Of a stretch of DNA of 64,000 bases, positions 17,549 through 26,256 are shown in pieces; positions within the stretch are counted from its first letter, which is position 1; every line of letters starts with the position of its first letter. The stretch comes from Deltaproteobacteria bacterium UBA5205 (GTDB lineage: Bacteria > Desulfobacterota > Syntrophorhabdia > Syntrophorhabdales > Syntrophorhabdaceae), in assembly GCA_002412715.1 (NCBI GenBank), contig DHVP01000037.1:7624-71623 (forward strand), written 5' to 3'. The notes beneath the pieces were generated by a model. That model saw only the letters and a program-made list of their open reading frames with translations, had not been told where the DNA came from and made no database searches. A program made the translations under genes and the position numbers.

Positions 17549-18580
17549 ATGGGTTTCTTCAGGCAATTGTTCGGAATGTTTTCAACGCACCTTGCAATGG
17601 ACCTTGGTACGGCGAACACTCTGATCTATATGAAGGGGGAGGGCATCGTTCTCAATCAGCCATCCGTTGTCGCCATTGACAATAATTCCGGAAAGGTCAT
17701 CGCCGTCGGCAAGGAGGCGAAGGAATATATCGGCAGAACGCCCCCCAACATCAGCGCCATACGTCCTCTGAAGGATGGGGTCATCGCCGACTTCGACGTG
17801 GCCAAGGCGATGATCAAGTATTTTCTCAAGGTCGTCAGCAACGAGCGGAAGATATCGAAACCCAGGATGGTCGTCGGTGTGCCTTCGGGCATAACCCAGG
17901 TGGAGAAGAAGGCCGTCATCGATGCCTGTTTCCAGGTCGGCATACGTGACGTACATCTTATCGAAGAACCCATGGCCGCGTCCATCGGCGCCGGTATGCC
18001 CATTGAGCTGCCGAGGGGCAACATGATCATAGATATCGGCGGCGGTACCACGGAGGTTGCCATCATCAGCCTTTCGGCCGTGGCATACAGCGAGTCTCTG
18101 AGGGTTGCCGGCGATGAACTCGACGAGGCCATTGTCCGGTATCTTCAGAAAAAGCACCAGCTTGCCATAGGCGTGATCGCAGCGGAGAAGATCAAAATAG
18201 AGGGTGCTTCGGCCTACCCCATCGACTCCTTGAGCGACTCCATCAATGTCGTAGGAAAGGACTTGCTCACAAGCATACCCAGGAGCCTCAAGATATCGAA
18301 GGAAGAGGTCCGCGAGGCCATCGAAGAACCCGTCTCGGCCATTCTCGATTCTGTGAGAAGGGCCCTCGAGAAGCTTCCGGCAGAGTTCGTCTCCGACCTC
18401 AACGAGACGGGCATTGTCCTGACAGGCGGAGGAGCGCTCCTCAAGGGGCTTGATCAGCGGATCGAGAACGAAACGGGTATAAATGTGACGGTAGCCGATG
18501 ACCCCCTCGTATCGGTAACCATGGGCTGCGGTAAGGCCCTCGAAGAACTGCCGAAATATAAGAAGGTGTTTATCAACTAA
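17549..18580 (+). CDS. mreB: Rod-shape actin homologue MreB
   Basis: Bacterial actin that organises lateral cell-wall synthesis at the inner membrane. The 343 residues are typical: an N-terminal amphipathic stretch (MGFFRQLFGMFS), phosphate 1 motif AMDLGTANTLIY, the EEPMAASIGAG loop, phosphate 2 DIGGGTTEVAII, and the adenosine motif TGGGALLKGLD. I use ATG 17549, which has AAGGAGG eight or more bases upstream; an in-frame ATG at 17528 overlaps the GAF gene and has no ribosome site. Unusually, mreC and mreD do not follow: the next gene is a convergent helicase. Confidence 0.97.
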   Translation: MGFFRQLFGMFSTHLAMDLGTANTLIYMKGEGIVLNQPSVVAIDNNSGKVIAVGKEAKEYIGRTPPNISAIRPLKDGVIADFDVAKAMIKYFLKVVSNERKISKPRMVVGVPSGITQVEKKAVIDACFQVGIRDVHLIEEPMAASIGAGMPIELPRGNMIIDIGGGTTEVAIISLSAVAYSESLRVAGDELDEAIVRYLQKKHQLAIGVIAAEKIKIEGASAYPIDSLSDSINVVGKDLLTSIPRSLKISKEEVREAIEEPVSAILDSVRRALEKLPAEFVSDLNETGIVLTGGGALLKGLDQRIENETGINVTVADDPLVSVTMGCGKALEELPKYKKVFIN

Positions 18581-18610
18581 AGAGAAAGGTGAACGGGTAA
18601 AAGAGCAGAC

Positions 18611-18646
18611 GGGCATGCGGGAGATTTCTTCCGTGTGCCCTTTGCG
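18611..18646. terminator. Hairpin between mreB and the helicase gene, probable terminator
   Basis: GGGCA (18611-18615) pairs with TGCCC (18636-18640), with a second paired block CGG/CCG inside and a T-rich tail after the stem on the plus strand. It lies between two convergent genes and probably ends the mreB transcript. Confidence 0.5.
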
Positions 18647-18649
18647 CTT

Positions 18650-20635
18650 TTAGTATTCGGAAATGGCCCACTCTTCATACCGGGCTCCGTCAAGTTCCGC
18701 GAGGAAGCGGGAAGGGCGCATGATGATGTGACCGGCCTGACGGTCGAAGGCCAGGATGGGGTAGCACAGGTAAAGCTCGTCCATCGCCCGGGTCGATGCG
18801 ACGTAGAAAAGGCGTCTCTCTTCTTCGATGGCCCCCTCCTCAACCGCCCTGGGATTCGGGAACCTTCCCTCGGCGCACCAGATCATGAATACGACCTGCC
18901 ATTCGAGACCCTTCGCCTGGTGGATGGTACTCAGAACCACCCGCTCGTCGTCGGGCTCGCCGGCCTCCGCGACCTCTTCACTGGAGAGGCCGCTCATGAG
19001 CGAAAGCTCGCTCAGGAACGTCTCCAGCGAATGATACCTGGTGGAAAAGTTGATAAGCTGGCCCAGGTCTTCAAGACGCGCCTCGTAATTGGGGTAGGTG
19101 AACTTGAGATATTCGATGTAGCCGTGCTTGAGGACAGCGGAGATCATGTCTCCCGGGGCCTCATCGACACGCAGGTTTTTCAGTTCGCTGAACAGCTCCG
19201 ACCAGACCTCGACGTTCTCCTTCTTGACGCTCTTGAAGGCGTCTGCGATCGTCTTCGAGATAAGGGTTTCAAAGGGGTCTTCGCATGCCTTGATGTAGGT
19301 ATAGATATGGTCTGCGGTCTTCTTTCCGATGCGCGGGAATATCCTGAACATTCGCTTCCACGATATCTCGTCATCGGGGTTCGCCATGACCCTGAGGAAG
19401 GAGACGACGTCCTTTATATGGGCCTGCTCGAAGAACCTGAGCCCGCTGCGGATCTCGAAAGGGATGCCCCGCCGGGTAAATTCCATCTGCACTTCCATTG
19501 AATGGTAATGGGCGCGATATAAAACGGATATACGGTCAAGGGGCACACCTTCGTCGGACAGTTCCAGTATCCGCTGGGCCACGAATTCTGCCTGCTGGAT
19601 GACGTCCCGGGACGGCGCGACGACGGGGACGATCCCGCTCTTCTTAACGCTGTGCAGGGTTTTTTCAAACTGGTTTATGTTGAACGAAATGGAATTATTG
19701 GCGAGATCCAGGATTTCAGGCGTGCTCCGGTAATTCGTCTCCAGTTTATATACCTTTGCTTCCCCGTATTTTTTGGGAAAATCGAGGATATTCTGGAAGT
19801 TGGCCCCCCGGAAGGAGTATATGCTCTGGGCGTCGTCACCGACGACCATGACGTTGCGGTTGATGAGGCCCATGAAATCTATGATCTCCGACTGGATGCG
19901 GTTTGTGTCCTGGTATTCGTCAACAAGGATATGGCGAAAGGTCATCGCATAGAGCTTGCGAAGTTCTTCGTCCTCGGCGAGTATCCTGTGCCAGTAAATG
20001 AGCAGGTCATCGAAGTCCATGGCGTTCGTTTCCCGTTTCTTGTCGCTGTATAGTTTGTGGATCGCCGTCATCTCGTCGGCAAGGTCGTAGAAGAAGGGGT
20101 TTCTCTCCCGTATGGCCTGGTCGACGGTCTGCATGGTGTTGGCGGCATAGCTGAAGAGCTCCTTCAAGACGCCGCCCTTGGGGAACATCCTGCTTTTCGT
20201 GTCGATGCCTGATTGCTTTATGGCAAGTTCCACAACGTCCCTGGCGTCCTCATTGTCGAGAATCGTAAAACTCCTGCGGTAACCGACGCGCTCGGCGTGC
20301 TGGCGGAGGATCAGGTTGCCGATGTGGTGGAACGTTCCGCCCCAGATGTAGCGGGTATCCATCTTCACGAGATGCTCGACCCGATGGAGCATCTCCCGGG
20401 CCGCCTTGTTGGTAAAGGTAAGGAGCAGTATGCCTCCCGGTGGAACACCCCTCTCGAGAAGACGTGCCACCCGGTATGTAACGACCCGTGTCTTGCCGCT
20501 TCCCGCCCCCGCAATAACGAGGATCGGCCCGTCATCGCTGAGGACTACGTTGAGCTGTTCCTCGTTAAGCTCGCGCCCATAGTCGATAACCGCCTTCACG
20601 GGAGAGACATCGCGATGGATGGTATATTTTTTCAT
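18650..20635 (-). CDS. UvrD/PcrA/Rep-family DNA helicase
   Basis: A superfamily 1A 3'-to-5' DNA helicase of 661 residues. Motifs: Q-motif region LNEEQLNVV, motif I AGAGSGKT, Ia TFTNKAAREM, II VDEYQDTN, III VVGDDAQSIYSFRGA, IV LETNYRSTPEIL, V STIHQAKGLEW, VI EERRLFYVASTRA. It is shorter than E. coli UvrD (720) and lacks the PcrA C-terminal tail, so I cannot say whether it serves mismatch/excision repair, restart or another task. The start ATG 20635 has little ribosome-site character. Convergent with mreB and divergent from adk. Confidence 0.92.
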   Translation of the reverse strand: MKKYTIHRDVSPVKAVIDYGRELNEEQLNVVLSDDGPILVIAGAGSGKTRVVTYRVARLLERGVPPGGILLLTFTNKAAREMLHRVEHLVKMDTRYIWGGTFHHIGNLILRQHAERVGYRRSFTILDNEDARDVVELAIKQSGIDTKSRMFPKGGVLKELFSYAANTMQTVDQAIRERNPFFYDLADEMTAIHKLYSDKKRETNAMDFDDLLIYWHRILAEDEELRKLYAMTFRHILVDEYQDTNRIQSEIIDFMGLINRNVMVVGDDAQSIYSFRGANFQNILDFPKKYGEAKVYKLETNYRSTPEILDLANNSISFNINQFEKTLHSVKKSGIVPVVAPSRDVIQQAEFVAQRILELSDEGVPLDRISVLYRAHYHSMEVQMEFTRRGIPFEIRSGLRFFEQAHIKDVVSFLRVMANPDDEISWKRMFRIFPRIGKKTADHIYTYIKACEDPFETLISKTIADAFKSVKKENVEVWSELFSELKNLRVDEAPGDMISAVLKHGYIEYLKFTYPNYEARLEDLGQLINFSTRYHSLETFLSELSLMSGLSSEEVAEAGEPDDERVVLSTIHQAKGLEWQVVFMIWCAEGRFPNPRAVEEGAIEEERRLFYVASTRAMDELYLCYPILAFDRQAGHIIMRPSRFLAELDGARYEEWAISEY

Positions 20636-20794
20636 AGGGTTACATTATGCCCCTGCCGAACGCGCCATGTCAAGCCGCTCCCGGGCGGTGCCGTGTCGGG
20701 CGGCAGAGTTTTTGTCCGTGATTTTTTTAGTTTTTTTTGGTAGACTCAGGGAAATTTCGTGTCCGATCACTAATCACGCAAAGGAGGATCTATC

Positions 20795-21442
20795 ATGCGT
20801 ATCGTATTATTGGGAGCGCCGGGAGCCGGCAAAGGTACAGTTGCGAAGTCATTGACGGAATTTGATGGGTCGGTACAGATCTCCACCGGGGACATTCTGC
20901 GCAACGCCGTCAAGGCGGGGTCCGAATTGGGCAAGAAGGCGAAAGGCTACATGGAACGGGGAGAACTCGTACCCGATGACCTGATCATGGACATCATGGA
21001 AGTACGTATGAAGGAACCTGACTGCCAGAAGGGGTTTCTCCTCGACGGTTTCCCCAGGACGATCCCCCAGGCGGAGGCATTGAAGAAACTTCTCGAAAAG
21101 ATCGGCATAAAGCTCGATGCCGCCATCAACCTCGACGTGCCGACGGATGTTATCCTCGACAGGCTGACGACGAGACGGACCTGCTCCAACCCTGACTGCC
21201 AGGAGATCTATAACATCAAGAGCAAACCGCCAAAAGCAGACGGAACCTGCTTCAAGTGCGGTTCACCCGCGGTCCAGCGCGCCGACGAAACAGAAGAGGC
21301 AATCAAGCAGAGGCTTGCCACATACAACGAAAAGACCGCTCCCCTCATCGACTTTTATAAGAAGGAAGGCCTCCTTAAAATCATCAGCTCCTTGAGCAGC
21401 CAGGAGATCGTGGAAGAAGTCAAAGCAGCGGTGAAGAAGTAA
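20795..21442 (+). CDS. adk: Adenylate kinase (zinc-LID type)
   Basis: Converts ATP + AMP to 2 ADP in the cytoplasm. 215 residues, normal for the long form. P-loop GAPGAGKGT (8-16), AMP site STGD and GFPRT, and a long LID with four cysteines (CSNPDC and CFKCG), which normally hold a structural zinc. Start ATG 20795 has AAAGGAGG seven bases upstream. It stands alone here, not in the ribosomal protein operon where many bacteria keep it, and is followed by a hairpin and the repeat described at 21448. Confidence 0.97.
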   Translation: MRIVLLGAPGAGKGTVAKSLTEFDGSVQISTGDILRNAVKAGSELGKKAKGYMERGELVPDDLIMDIMEVRMKEPDCQKGFLLDGFPRTIPQAEALKKLLEKIGIKLDAAINLDVPTDVILDRLTTRRTCSNPDCQEIYNIKSKPPKADGTCFKCGSPAVQRADETEEAIKQRLATYNEKTAPLIDFYKKEGLLKIISSLSSQEIVEEVKAAVKK

Positions 21443-21447
21443 TACTA

Positions 21448-21539
21448 CGGGTTATGGGTGATGGGTAATAGGTGATGGGAAAGAACGCCGGCAGCCCGGC
21501 GTCTTCTTGCTTTTCCCATAGCCCATAACCCATTACCCG
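21448..21539. repeat. Fold-back repeat of degenerate GGGTNATG units (copy 1)
   Basis: A 92-base element between adk and the next gene. The left arm is four head-to-tail copies of a degenerate eight-base unit (GGGTTATG, GGTGATG, GGTAATAG, GTGATGGG). The right arm is the same unit inverted (CCCATAGC, CCATAACC, CATTACCC), bounded by CGGG and CCCG. In the centre CGCCGG-CAGC-CCGGCG (21486-21501) forms a perfect hairpin followed by TCTTCTT, likely the adk terminator. A second copy of the same design lies at 29886-29979. Confidence 0.75.
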
Positions 21540-21546
21540 TTTCTCT

Positions 21547-22362
21547 ATGCACTTTGGATTTTCCACATATTTTCTTACCAACGAAACCCTGGAAGGTGTG
21601 ATCGACCATATTCTGGCCGCGGGGGTCAGAGTCGTCGAGCTTTCCTATGAACCTCCTCACCTTTTTTCCATGGATGACAGGCTGATCGAAAAGCTGCGCG
21701 GTCTCAAGGGTCGGGGCGTGAGTTTTTCGATGCACGGGCCGTTCCTCGAGATTAATCTGGGGAGTTATCTCGATGAGATACGACAGGTGTCCAGGGAAAG
21801 GGTACTGGCCGCCCTGAAGCTTTCCGCTAAAATCGGGGCCGACCCGGTCGTTGTCCATCCGGGATACTCTTTTTTCCGGAAGCTGAAGGGGTACGATAGA
21901 GAGCTTCAGGCCCGGTTCCTCGAAGACTTGAAGGTTGTCGCTGAGGAAGCGCGAAAGCTTGGCGTGAGGGTTGCCCTGGAAAACGTCTTCATGTCTTACT
22001 TCTACTTTCAGGAGCTAACGGAATTCGCTGCGATCCGGGAGGTTGTCCCTGGAATAGGGGTAACTCTCGACATCGGCCACGCTTACATCTCAAAACGCAC
22101 GGCAAAGCAGCCTGAACCGGAAGAAGCGATCCTCGACGACGTCCGCCGCATGGGCATAGAGAATCTCTTCCATGTCCATCTCCATAATAATGACGGTACC
22201 CGAGACGAACATGATTTCGTAAAAGGGTCCATCGACATGGCAAAGGTCCTTCACGGCCTTAAAGAACTCGGCTATGAAGGCAAAGTCATCATCGAAACCC
22301 TGAACATCGACCGCTCGGGCTTTCCGGCCGTTCTGGAAAAACTCCGGACGATAATGCCCTGA
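21547..22362 (+). CDS. Sugar-phosphate isomerase/epimerase-like TIM-barrel protein
   Basis: A 271-residue protein of the xylose isomerase-like / AP endonuclease 2 fold. Metal-binding residues of the family can be seen along the barrel: His in FSMHGPF, His in VVHPG, Glu in VALENV, Asp and His in TLDIGH, His in VHLHNN, and Glu in VIIETL. The fold covers sugar isomerases, endonuclease IV and inositol catabolism enzymes; the short length and sequence style suggest a sugar-phosphate isomerase or an uncharacterised relative rather than Nfo. The ATG directly follows the fold-back repeat and has no ribosome-binding site, so expression may depend on that region. Confidence 0.78.
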   Translation: MHFGFSTYFLTNETLEGVIDHILAAGVRVVELSYEPPHLFSMDDRLIEKLRGLKGRGVSFSMHGPFLEINLGSYLDEIRQVSRERVLAALKLSAKIGADPVVVHPGYSFFRKLKGYDRELQARFLEDLKVVAEEARKLGVRVALENVFMSYFYFQELTEFAAIREVVPGIGVTLDIGHAYISKRTAKQPEPEEAILDDVRRMGIENLFHVHLHNNDGTRDEHDFVKGSIDMAKVLHGLKELGYEGKVIIETLNIDRSGFPAVLEKLRTIMP

Positions 22363-22380
22363 AGGGCAGGTTCGGGCGGC

Positions 22381-23295
22381 TCAAAAAGCCTCCAACATCC
22401 ATATCCAAAGCAAATAGGTCACGGGTGACACGAGCGTTGTCAGGGTGATCGTTCCAGAGGCGATCAGAGTATCTCCGCCCAGTTCGCGGGCCATGATGTA
22501 GGTGGTGATGGCCGTGGGGGTCGCGAGGAGTATGATTGCGGGCAGGGCCGTGCGAAAATCGATGGACAGGACATGGCAGAAGAGAACCGCCAGGCCCGGA
22601 AGGACGATGACCTTGAGAAGCGCGGCGACGATCGCGGGGCGGAGGGTTTTCGTGAGCGTCGCAAGGGAAATGGAACCGCCGATAATAATGAGCGCCATGG
22701 GCAGGGCGATGTTGGCGACGATTCCGATGCTCTTCATCAGTACCGAAGGTATCCCGACCTGAAAAAGAACGAGGATCATGCCCGCGAAAGTCGCGACGAT
22801 GACCGGGGTCGTAATAATCGAAATGGCCGTCCTCAAGAGACTGCGATGCTTCCCCGATGCCAGCGAAAGTATCAGCACTGCCAGGGCATTATTGAAAAGT
22901 ATGAGAATACCAACGAGGAGGCTTCCCCGCTCGAGACCCTTCTCGCCGAGAAGATAGAAGATGACTGCCAGCCCCACGTATGTGACGTTTCCGTGAAAGG
23001 TGCTCTGAACGAAGCTCCCCAATTTGCCTGCGCGATATCTACCCACGGCGGCGGCGACAAGGGCGACGCCGACAACAGCGAGCGTCGGCAGAGTTATCGA
23101 AAGAATGGACAGCCATCCGATGTCCCTCGCGTCTGCCCTGACGATTCCCGTGAAGATAAGAAAGGGAAGGGGGAAGAGGTAAACGAACCGGTTTGCTTCA
23201 GATATAAAGCCGTCGGAGAGAAGTTTCCTGCTCTTGAGAAAATACCCGAAGGCGATGATGACGAAGATGGGTGAGATGGTCTTGAGAATCTCCAT
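22381..23295 (-). CDS. AEC-family transporter (auxin efflux carrier fold)
   Basis: An inner-membrane protein of 304 residues with about ten hydrophobic segments (ISPIFVIIAFGYFL; LSILSITLPTLAVVGVALVAA; IALPMALIIIGGSI; TLTTLVSPVTYLLWIWML). The FxxFPLPFLIFTGI start, GNVTYVGL and the ALIIIGGS segment are typical of AEC carriers, which export organic anions such as malate, malonate or lactate. Substrate cannot be read from sequence. Convergent with the isomerase-like gene (18-base gap) and divergent from the glcD cluster, where a carboxylate carrier would make sense. Confidence 0.87.
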   Translation of the reverse strand: MEILKTISPIFVIIAFGYFLKSRKLLSDGFISEANRFVYLFPLPFLIFTGIVRADARDIGWLSILSITLPTLAVVGVALVAAAVGRYRAGKLGSFVQSTFHGNVTYVGLAVIFYLLGEKGLERGSLLVGILILFNNALAVLILSLASGKHRSLLRTAISIITTPVIVATFAGMILVLFQVGIPSVLMKSIGIVANIALPMALIIIGGSISLATLTKTLRPAIVAALLKVIVLPGLAVLFCHVLSIDFRTALPAIILLATPTAITTYIMARELGGDTLIASGTITLTTLVSPVTYLLWIWMLEAF

Positions 23296-23451
23296 TACCG
23301 GCCCCCAAAAGTGGTAATTCTGGGTCTATTCCGACCCTTATTGTTCACTATGGAAAACGTACGATTCTTTACCATTTTTTTCATTCGCGTGCAAGGCTTT
23401 AACTGTAGCGAAATACTTGATATCAGGGAGGTTTTGCCCTCGTGATTTTTA

Positions 23452-23481
23452 TTGACAAAGGAAAGGAGAAAAAGATATAAG
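23452..23481 (+). promoter_or_regulatory. Predicted promoter of the glcD-glcF-ligase operon
   Basis: TTGACA (23452-23457), an 18-base purine-rich spacer and TATAAG (23476-23481), about 40 bases before the ATG at 23523. Both hexamers match the sigma70 consensus well. Confidence 0.6.
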
Positions 23482-23522
23482 AAAGTGAAATTAGTAACAA
23501 TATCAAAACAGGGGGTACAGGG

Positions 23523-24902
23523 ATGTTAAAAGAGTCGTTGATCAGCGAATTTCAAAAGATTGTCGGTAAAGACAATGTCCTCACTGCACCTGAGGCGATG
23601 AAAGCGTATTCCTACGATGGGACGACAAGTTGGATCCATGAACCGGATGTCGTCATCTTTCCTACGACTACCGACGAAGTATCCCGGATAATGAAGCTCG
23701 CTAATGCCGAGAAGATACCCGTTACCCCCAGGGGCGGCGGTACAAATGTCAGCGGCGGTTCCGTTCCCTGGCATGGCGGTATCGTTCTTGCCATGACAAG
23801 GATGAACAAGATCCTCAAGATCGACAAGGAAAATCTCACCGCCACTGTTGAACCCGGCGTTGTCCTTCAGGACCTGACGCTTCGGCTCATGAAAGACGGT
23901 CTCTTCTTTCCGCCTGATCCCCAGAGCTTTTTAGGTGCGACCATGGGCGGCATCATATCCGAGAATGCCGGCGGTCCCGCGTGTGTGAAGTATGGCGTTA
24001 CAAAACAGTATATCCTCGGGATCGAAGTGGTTCTTCCCACCGGCGAGGTCGTCCACCTCGGCGGCAGGACGTTGAAGAACGTTGTCGGTTACGATCTCCT
24101 CCATATATTCATCAGTGCTGAAGGGACACTCGGTGTTATCACCAGTGCCGAGCTCAAACTGAACCCCCTGCCACTCGCAAAGAAAACACTTTGCGTTGTC
24201 TATGACGACGTGGCCGTTGCCGGTGAAAGTGTTTACCATGTTCTTGAAAACGGTGTTATTCCCGACAAGATCGAACTTATCGATAACTGGGTCATCAACA
24301 GGATCGAGGAGATGATGCCCATCGGCCTTCCGAAAGACGCCGATGCCTGTCTGCTTTTCGAGGTCGACGGTATCCCCGAGGCCGTTGAGAAAGAGGCCGA
24401 GAAGATCGCCGAGATCACCAAGAAATATGGCGCCAAAGAAGTTCGCGTGGCAAAGGACGCAGATGATGCCAACAAGTACTGGATGGCCCGCCGCGCCGGT
24501 TTTGCCGCCGTTTTCGGCAAGGCGAAGACTGTATTCGCCGAAGATGTCACCGTACCCCGAGGAAATATCCCCAAACTCATAAACAGGTGTAAAGAGCTTG
24601 CCAAGAAATACAACCTCGAGATCGTTGTCCTCGGCCATGCCGGTGACGGCAACCTCCATCCCGCCATCTTGACGGATATCAACAATAAAGATCATTACGA
24701 TCGCGCATTGAAAGCCATGGATGCGATCATCGAAGGCGCGGTTGAGTTCGGCGGCGTTCTCTCCGGCGAGCACGGAATCGGTCTCGAAAAGCAGAAATTC
24801 ATGAAGAAGGTCACAGAGCCGGCCGTGATAAACATGATGAAGAACATAAAGGCTCTCATTGACCCGAACAACATCATGAACCCGGGTAAGATCTGGGAGT
24901 AG
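23523..24902 (+). CDS. FAD-linked 2-hydroxyacid oxidase, GlcD-like
   Basis: A 459-residue flavoprotein of the VAO family. The N-terminal FAD-binding domain (about 40-220) has PVTPRGGGTNVSGGSVPW and the SFLGATMGGIISENAGG segment. The C-terminal FAD-oxidase C domain ends with GHAGDGNLHP, GGVLSGEHGIG and IDPNNIMNPGKIW. Members oxidise glycolate or D-lactate and pass electrons to a partner Fe-S protein; that partner is the next gene. In a syntroph-like anaerobe it could act as a D-lactate or other 2-hydroxyacyl dehydrogenase, possibly linked to an electron-transfer flavoprotein. The exact substrate is not readable. Confidence 0.9.
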   Translation: MLKESLISEFQKIVGKDNVLTAPEAMKAYSYDGTTSWIHEPDVVIFPTTTDEVSRIMKLANAEKIPVTPRGGGTNVSGGSVPWHGGIVLAMTRMNKILKIDKENLTATVEPGVVLQDLTLRLMKDGLFFPPDPQSFLGATMGGIISENAGGPACVKYGVTKQYILGIEVVLPTGEVVHLGGRTLKNVVGYDLLHIFISAEGTLGVITSAELKLNPLPLAKKTLCVVYDDVAVAGESVYHVLENGVIPDKIELIDNWVINRIEEMMPIGLPKDADACLLFEVDGIPEAVEKEAEKIAEITKKYGAKEVRVAKDADDANKYWMARRAGFAAVFGKAKTVFAEDVTVPRGNIPKLINRCKELAKKYNLEIVVLGHAGDGNLHPAILTDINNKDHYDRALKAMDAIIEGAVEFGGVLSGEHGIGLEKQKFMKKVTEPAVINMMKNIKALIDPNNIMNPGKIWE

Positions 24903-24922
24903 TCCATAATAGGGGGTTGCGA

Positions 24923-26194
24923 GTGAAAGACCTGAAAGAACTTAAAAAAATAGAAGAATTCTCCAACCAGTGCATGAAGTGCGGCTTCTGCAGCTTCTTC
25001 TGCCCGGTTTATCAGGAAGAAAAAATGGAGACATCTGTGGCACGGGGCAAAAACTTCCTCGTGAAGCAGATACTGGCGGGAAACCAGGAATTTACCCCGG
25101 AGATGGCAGACATCATCGGGAAGTGCCTTCTCTGTAAACGCTGTGCGGCGAACTGTCCGGCAAAGACGCAGATAGACCGCGTCGTCGTTGGGGCTCGTGC
25201 GCAGTTGGTCAAAGAGAAAGGGCTGGGAGCCATCAAGAATTTCGCTTTCCGCAAGGTCATGGCGAACAGAAAGGCCTTCGGGAAATATGCAAGGCTCATG
25301 CAGAAGTTCCAGTGGATGATGCCCACCACGGAAGGCAAGATCAAACACCTTCCCGATTTCGTGAAGGGTCTTGGCAAGAGGAATTTCCCCAGCCTTTCAA
25401 AGACATTCCTGAGAGACCAGGTAAAGCCGGTCTACAAACCTCAGAACGGCGAAAAACCCAAGATGCGGGTCGGTTTCTTCATGGGATGCGCCACAGATTT
25501 CGTCTACCCGGAACTGGGTCTCAAGCTGATCGATTTTCTGACCAGGCATGGAGTGGAAGTGGTTGTGCCCGAAGACCAGAATTGCTGCGGTGCCGCCATC
25601 TATTTCAGCGGTGACCTTGAGACGGGCCGGATGCTGGCCGATCTCAACATTAAGGCATTCAAGGATCTCAATGTGGATTATATTGTCACGGCCTGCGGGA
25701 CGTGCAGTTCCACGCTTAAGGATTACCAGAAATATCTCCCGGATACCGAGGAGCAGAAAGAACGCTACACGGAATTCGAGAAGAAGATCAAGGATAGTAC
25801 GGAATTCGTCATAGATATCCTCAAGATTCCTCCGCAGGATTTCAAATTGAGAAAGGAATTCGAAGGGAAAACAGTAACATGGCATGACCCCTGCCATCTT
25901 GTCAGGTACCAGAACATCAAAGATCAGCCAAGGGCGATCCTCAAGGCTCTGAAGGGTATTAAGTATGTGGAAATGCCTAATGCCGATATGTGTTGTGGGA
26001 TGGGTGGTTCATTCAGCGTCTACCATTACGACCTGACCAAGAAAATTGCGGGCAAGAAAATGGATGGCATCAAAGCGACTGGTGCGGATATCGTCGTCAC
26101 CGCTTGCCCAGGCTGTATGATCAACCTTATTGATAACGTTTTGCTGAATAAAATGCCGCAGAAGGTGCATCATTTCCTGGAGCTGGTAGAGTAG
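24923..26194 (+). CDS. GlcF/HdrD-like (Fe-S) CCG-domain protein
   Basis: A 423-residue electron carrier. It has two N-terminal ferredoxin-type [4Fe-4S] motifs (CMKCGFCSFFCP; CLLCKRCAANCP) and two C-terminal cysteine-rich CCG domains (CCGAAIYFSG with TACGTC; CCGMGGSFS with TACPGC), the layout of GlcF, GlpC and HdrD subunits. It takes electrons from the flavoprotein upstream and hands them to a quinone or another carrier. The start is GTG 24923 with AGGGGG six bases upstream; an in-frame TTG at 24917 is an alternative. It begins about 20 bases after glcD. Confidence 0.9.
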   Translation: MKDLKELKKIEEFSNQCMKCGFCSFFCPVYQEEKMETSVARGKNFLVKQILAGNQEFTPEMADIIGKCLLCKRCAANCPAKTQIDRVVVGARAQLVKEKGLGAIKNFAFRKVMANRKAFGKYARLMQKFQWMMPTTEGKIKHLPDFVKGLGKRNFPSLSKTFLRDQVKPVYKPQNGEKPKMRVGFFMGCATDFVYPELGLKLIDFLTRHGVEVVVPEDQNCCGAAIYFSGDLETGRMLADLNIKAFKDLNVDYIVTACGTCSSTLKDYQKYLPDTEEQKERYTEFEKKIKDSTEFVIDILKIPPQDFKLRKEFEGKTVTWHDPCHLVRYQNIKDQPRAILKALKGIKYVEMPNADMCCGMGGSFSVYHYDLTKKIAGKKMDGIKATGADIVVTACPGCMINLIDNVLLNKMPQKVHHFLELVE

Positions 26195-26256
26195 CAGATC
26201 GATATCCCTAGGACAACCGTACATCTACATCTCAAACTCACAGGAGGAGTACACAC

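Noticed and set aside
17582..18616. 344-codon open frame antisense to mreB
   Set aside because: MreB on the other strand is unmistakable; the antisense product has no recognisable motif or ribosome site.
21448..21539. CRISPR array from the tandem short units after adk
   Set aside because: Units are 7-8 bases with no spacers and are arranged as a fold-back, not as direct repeats with unique spacers.
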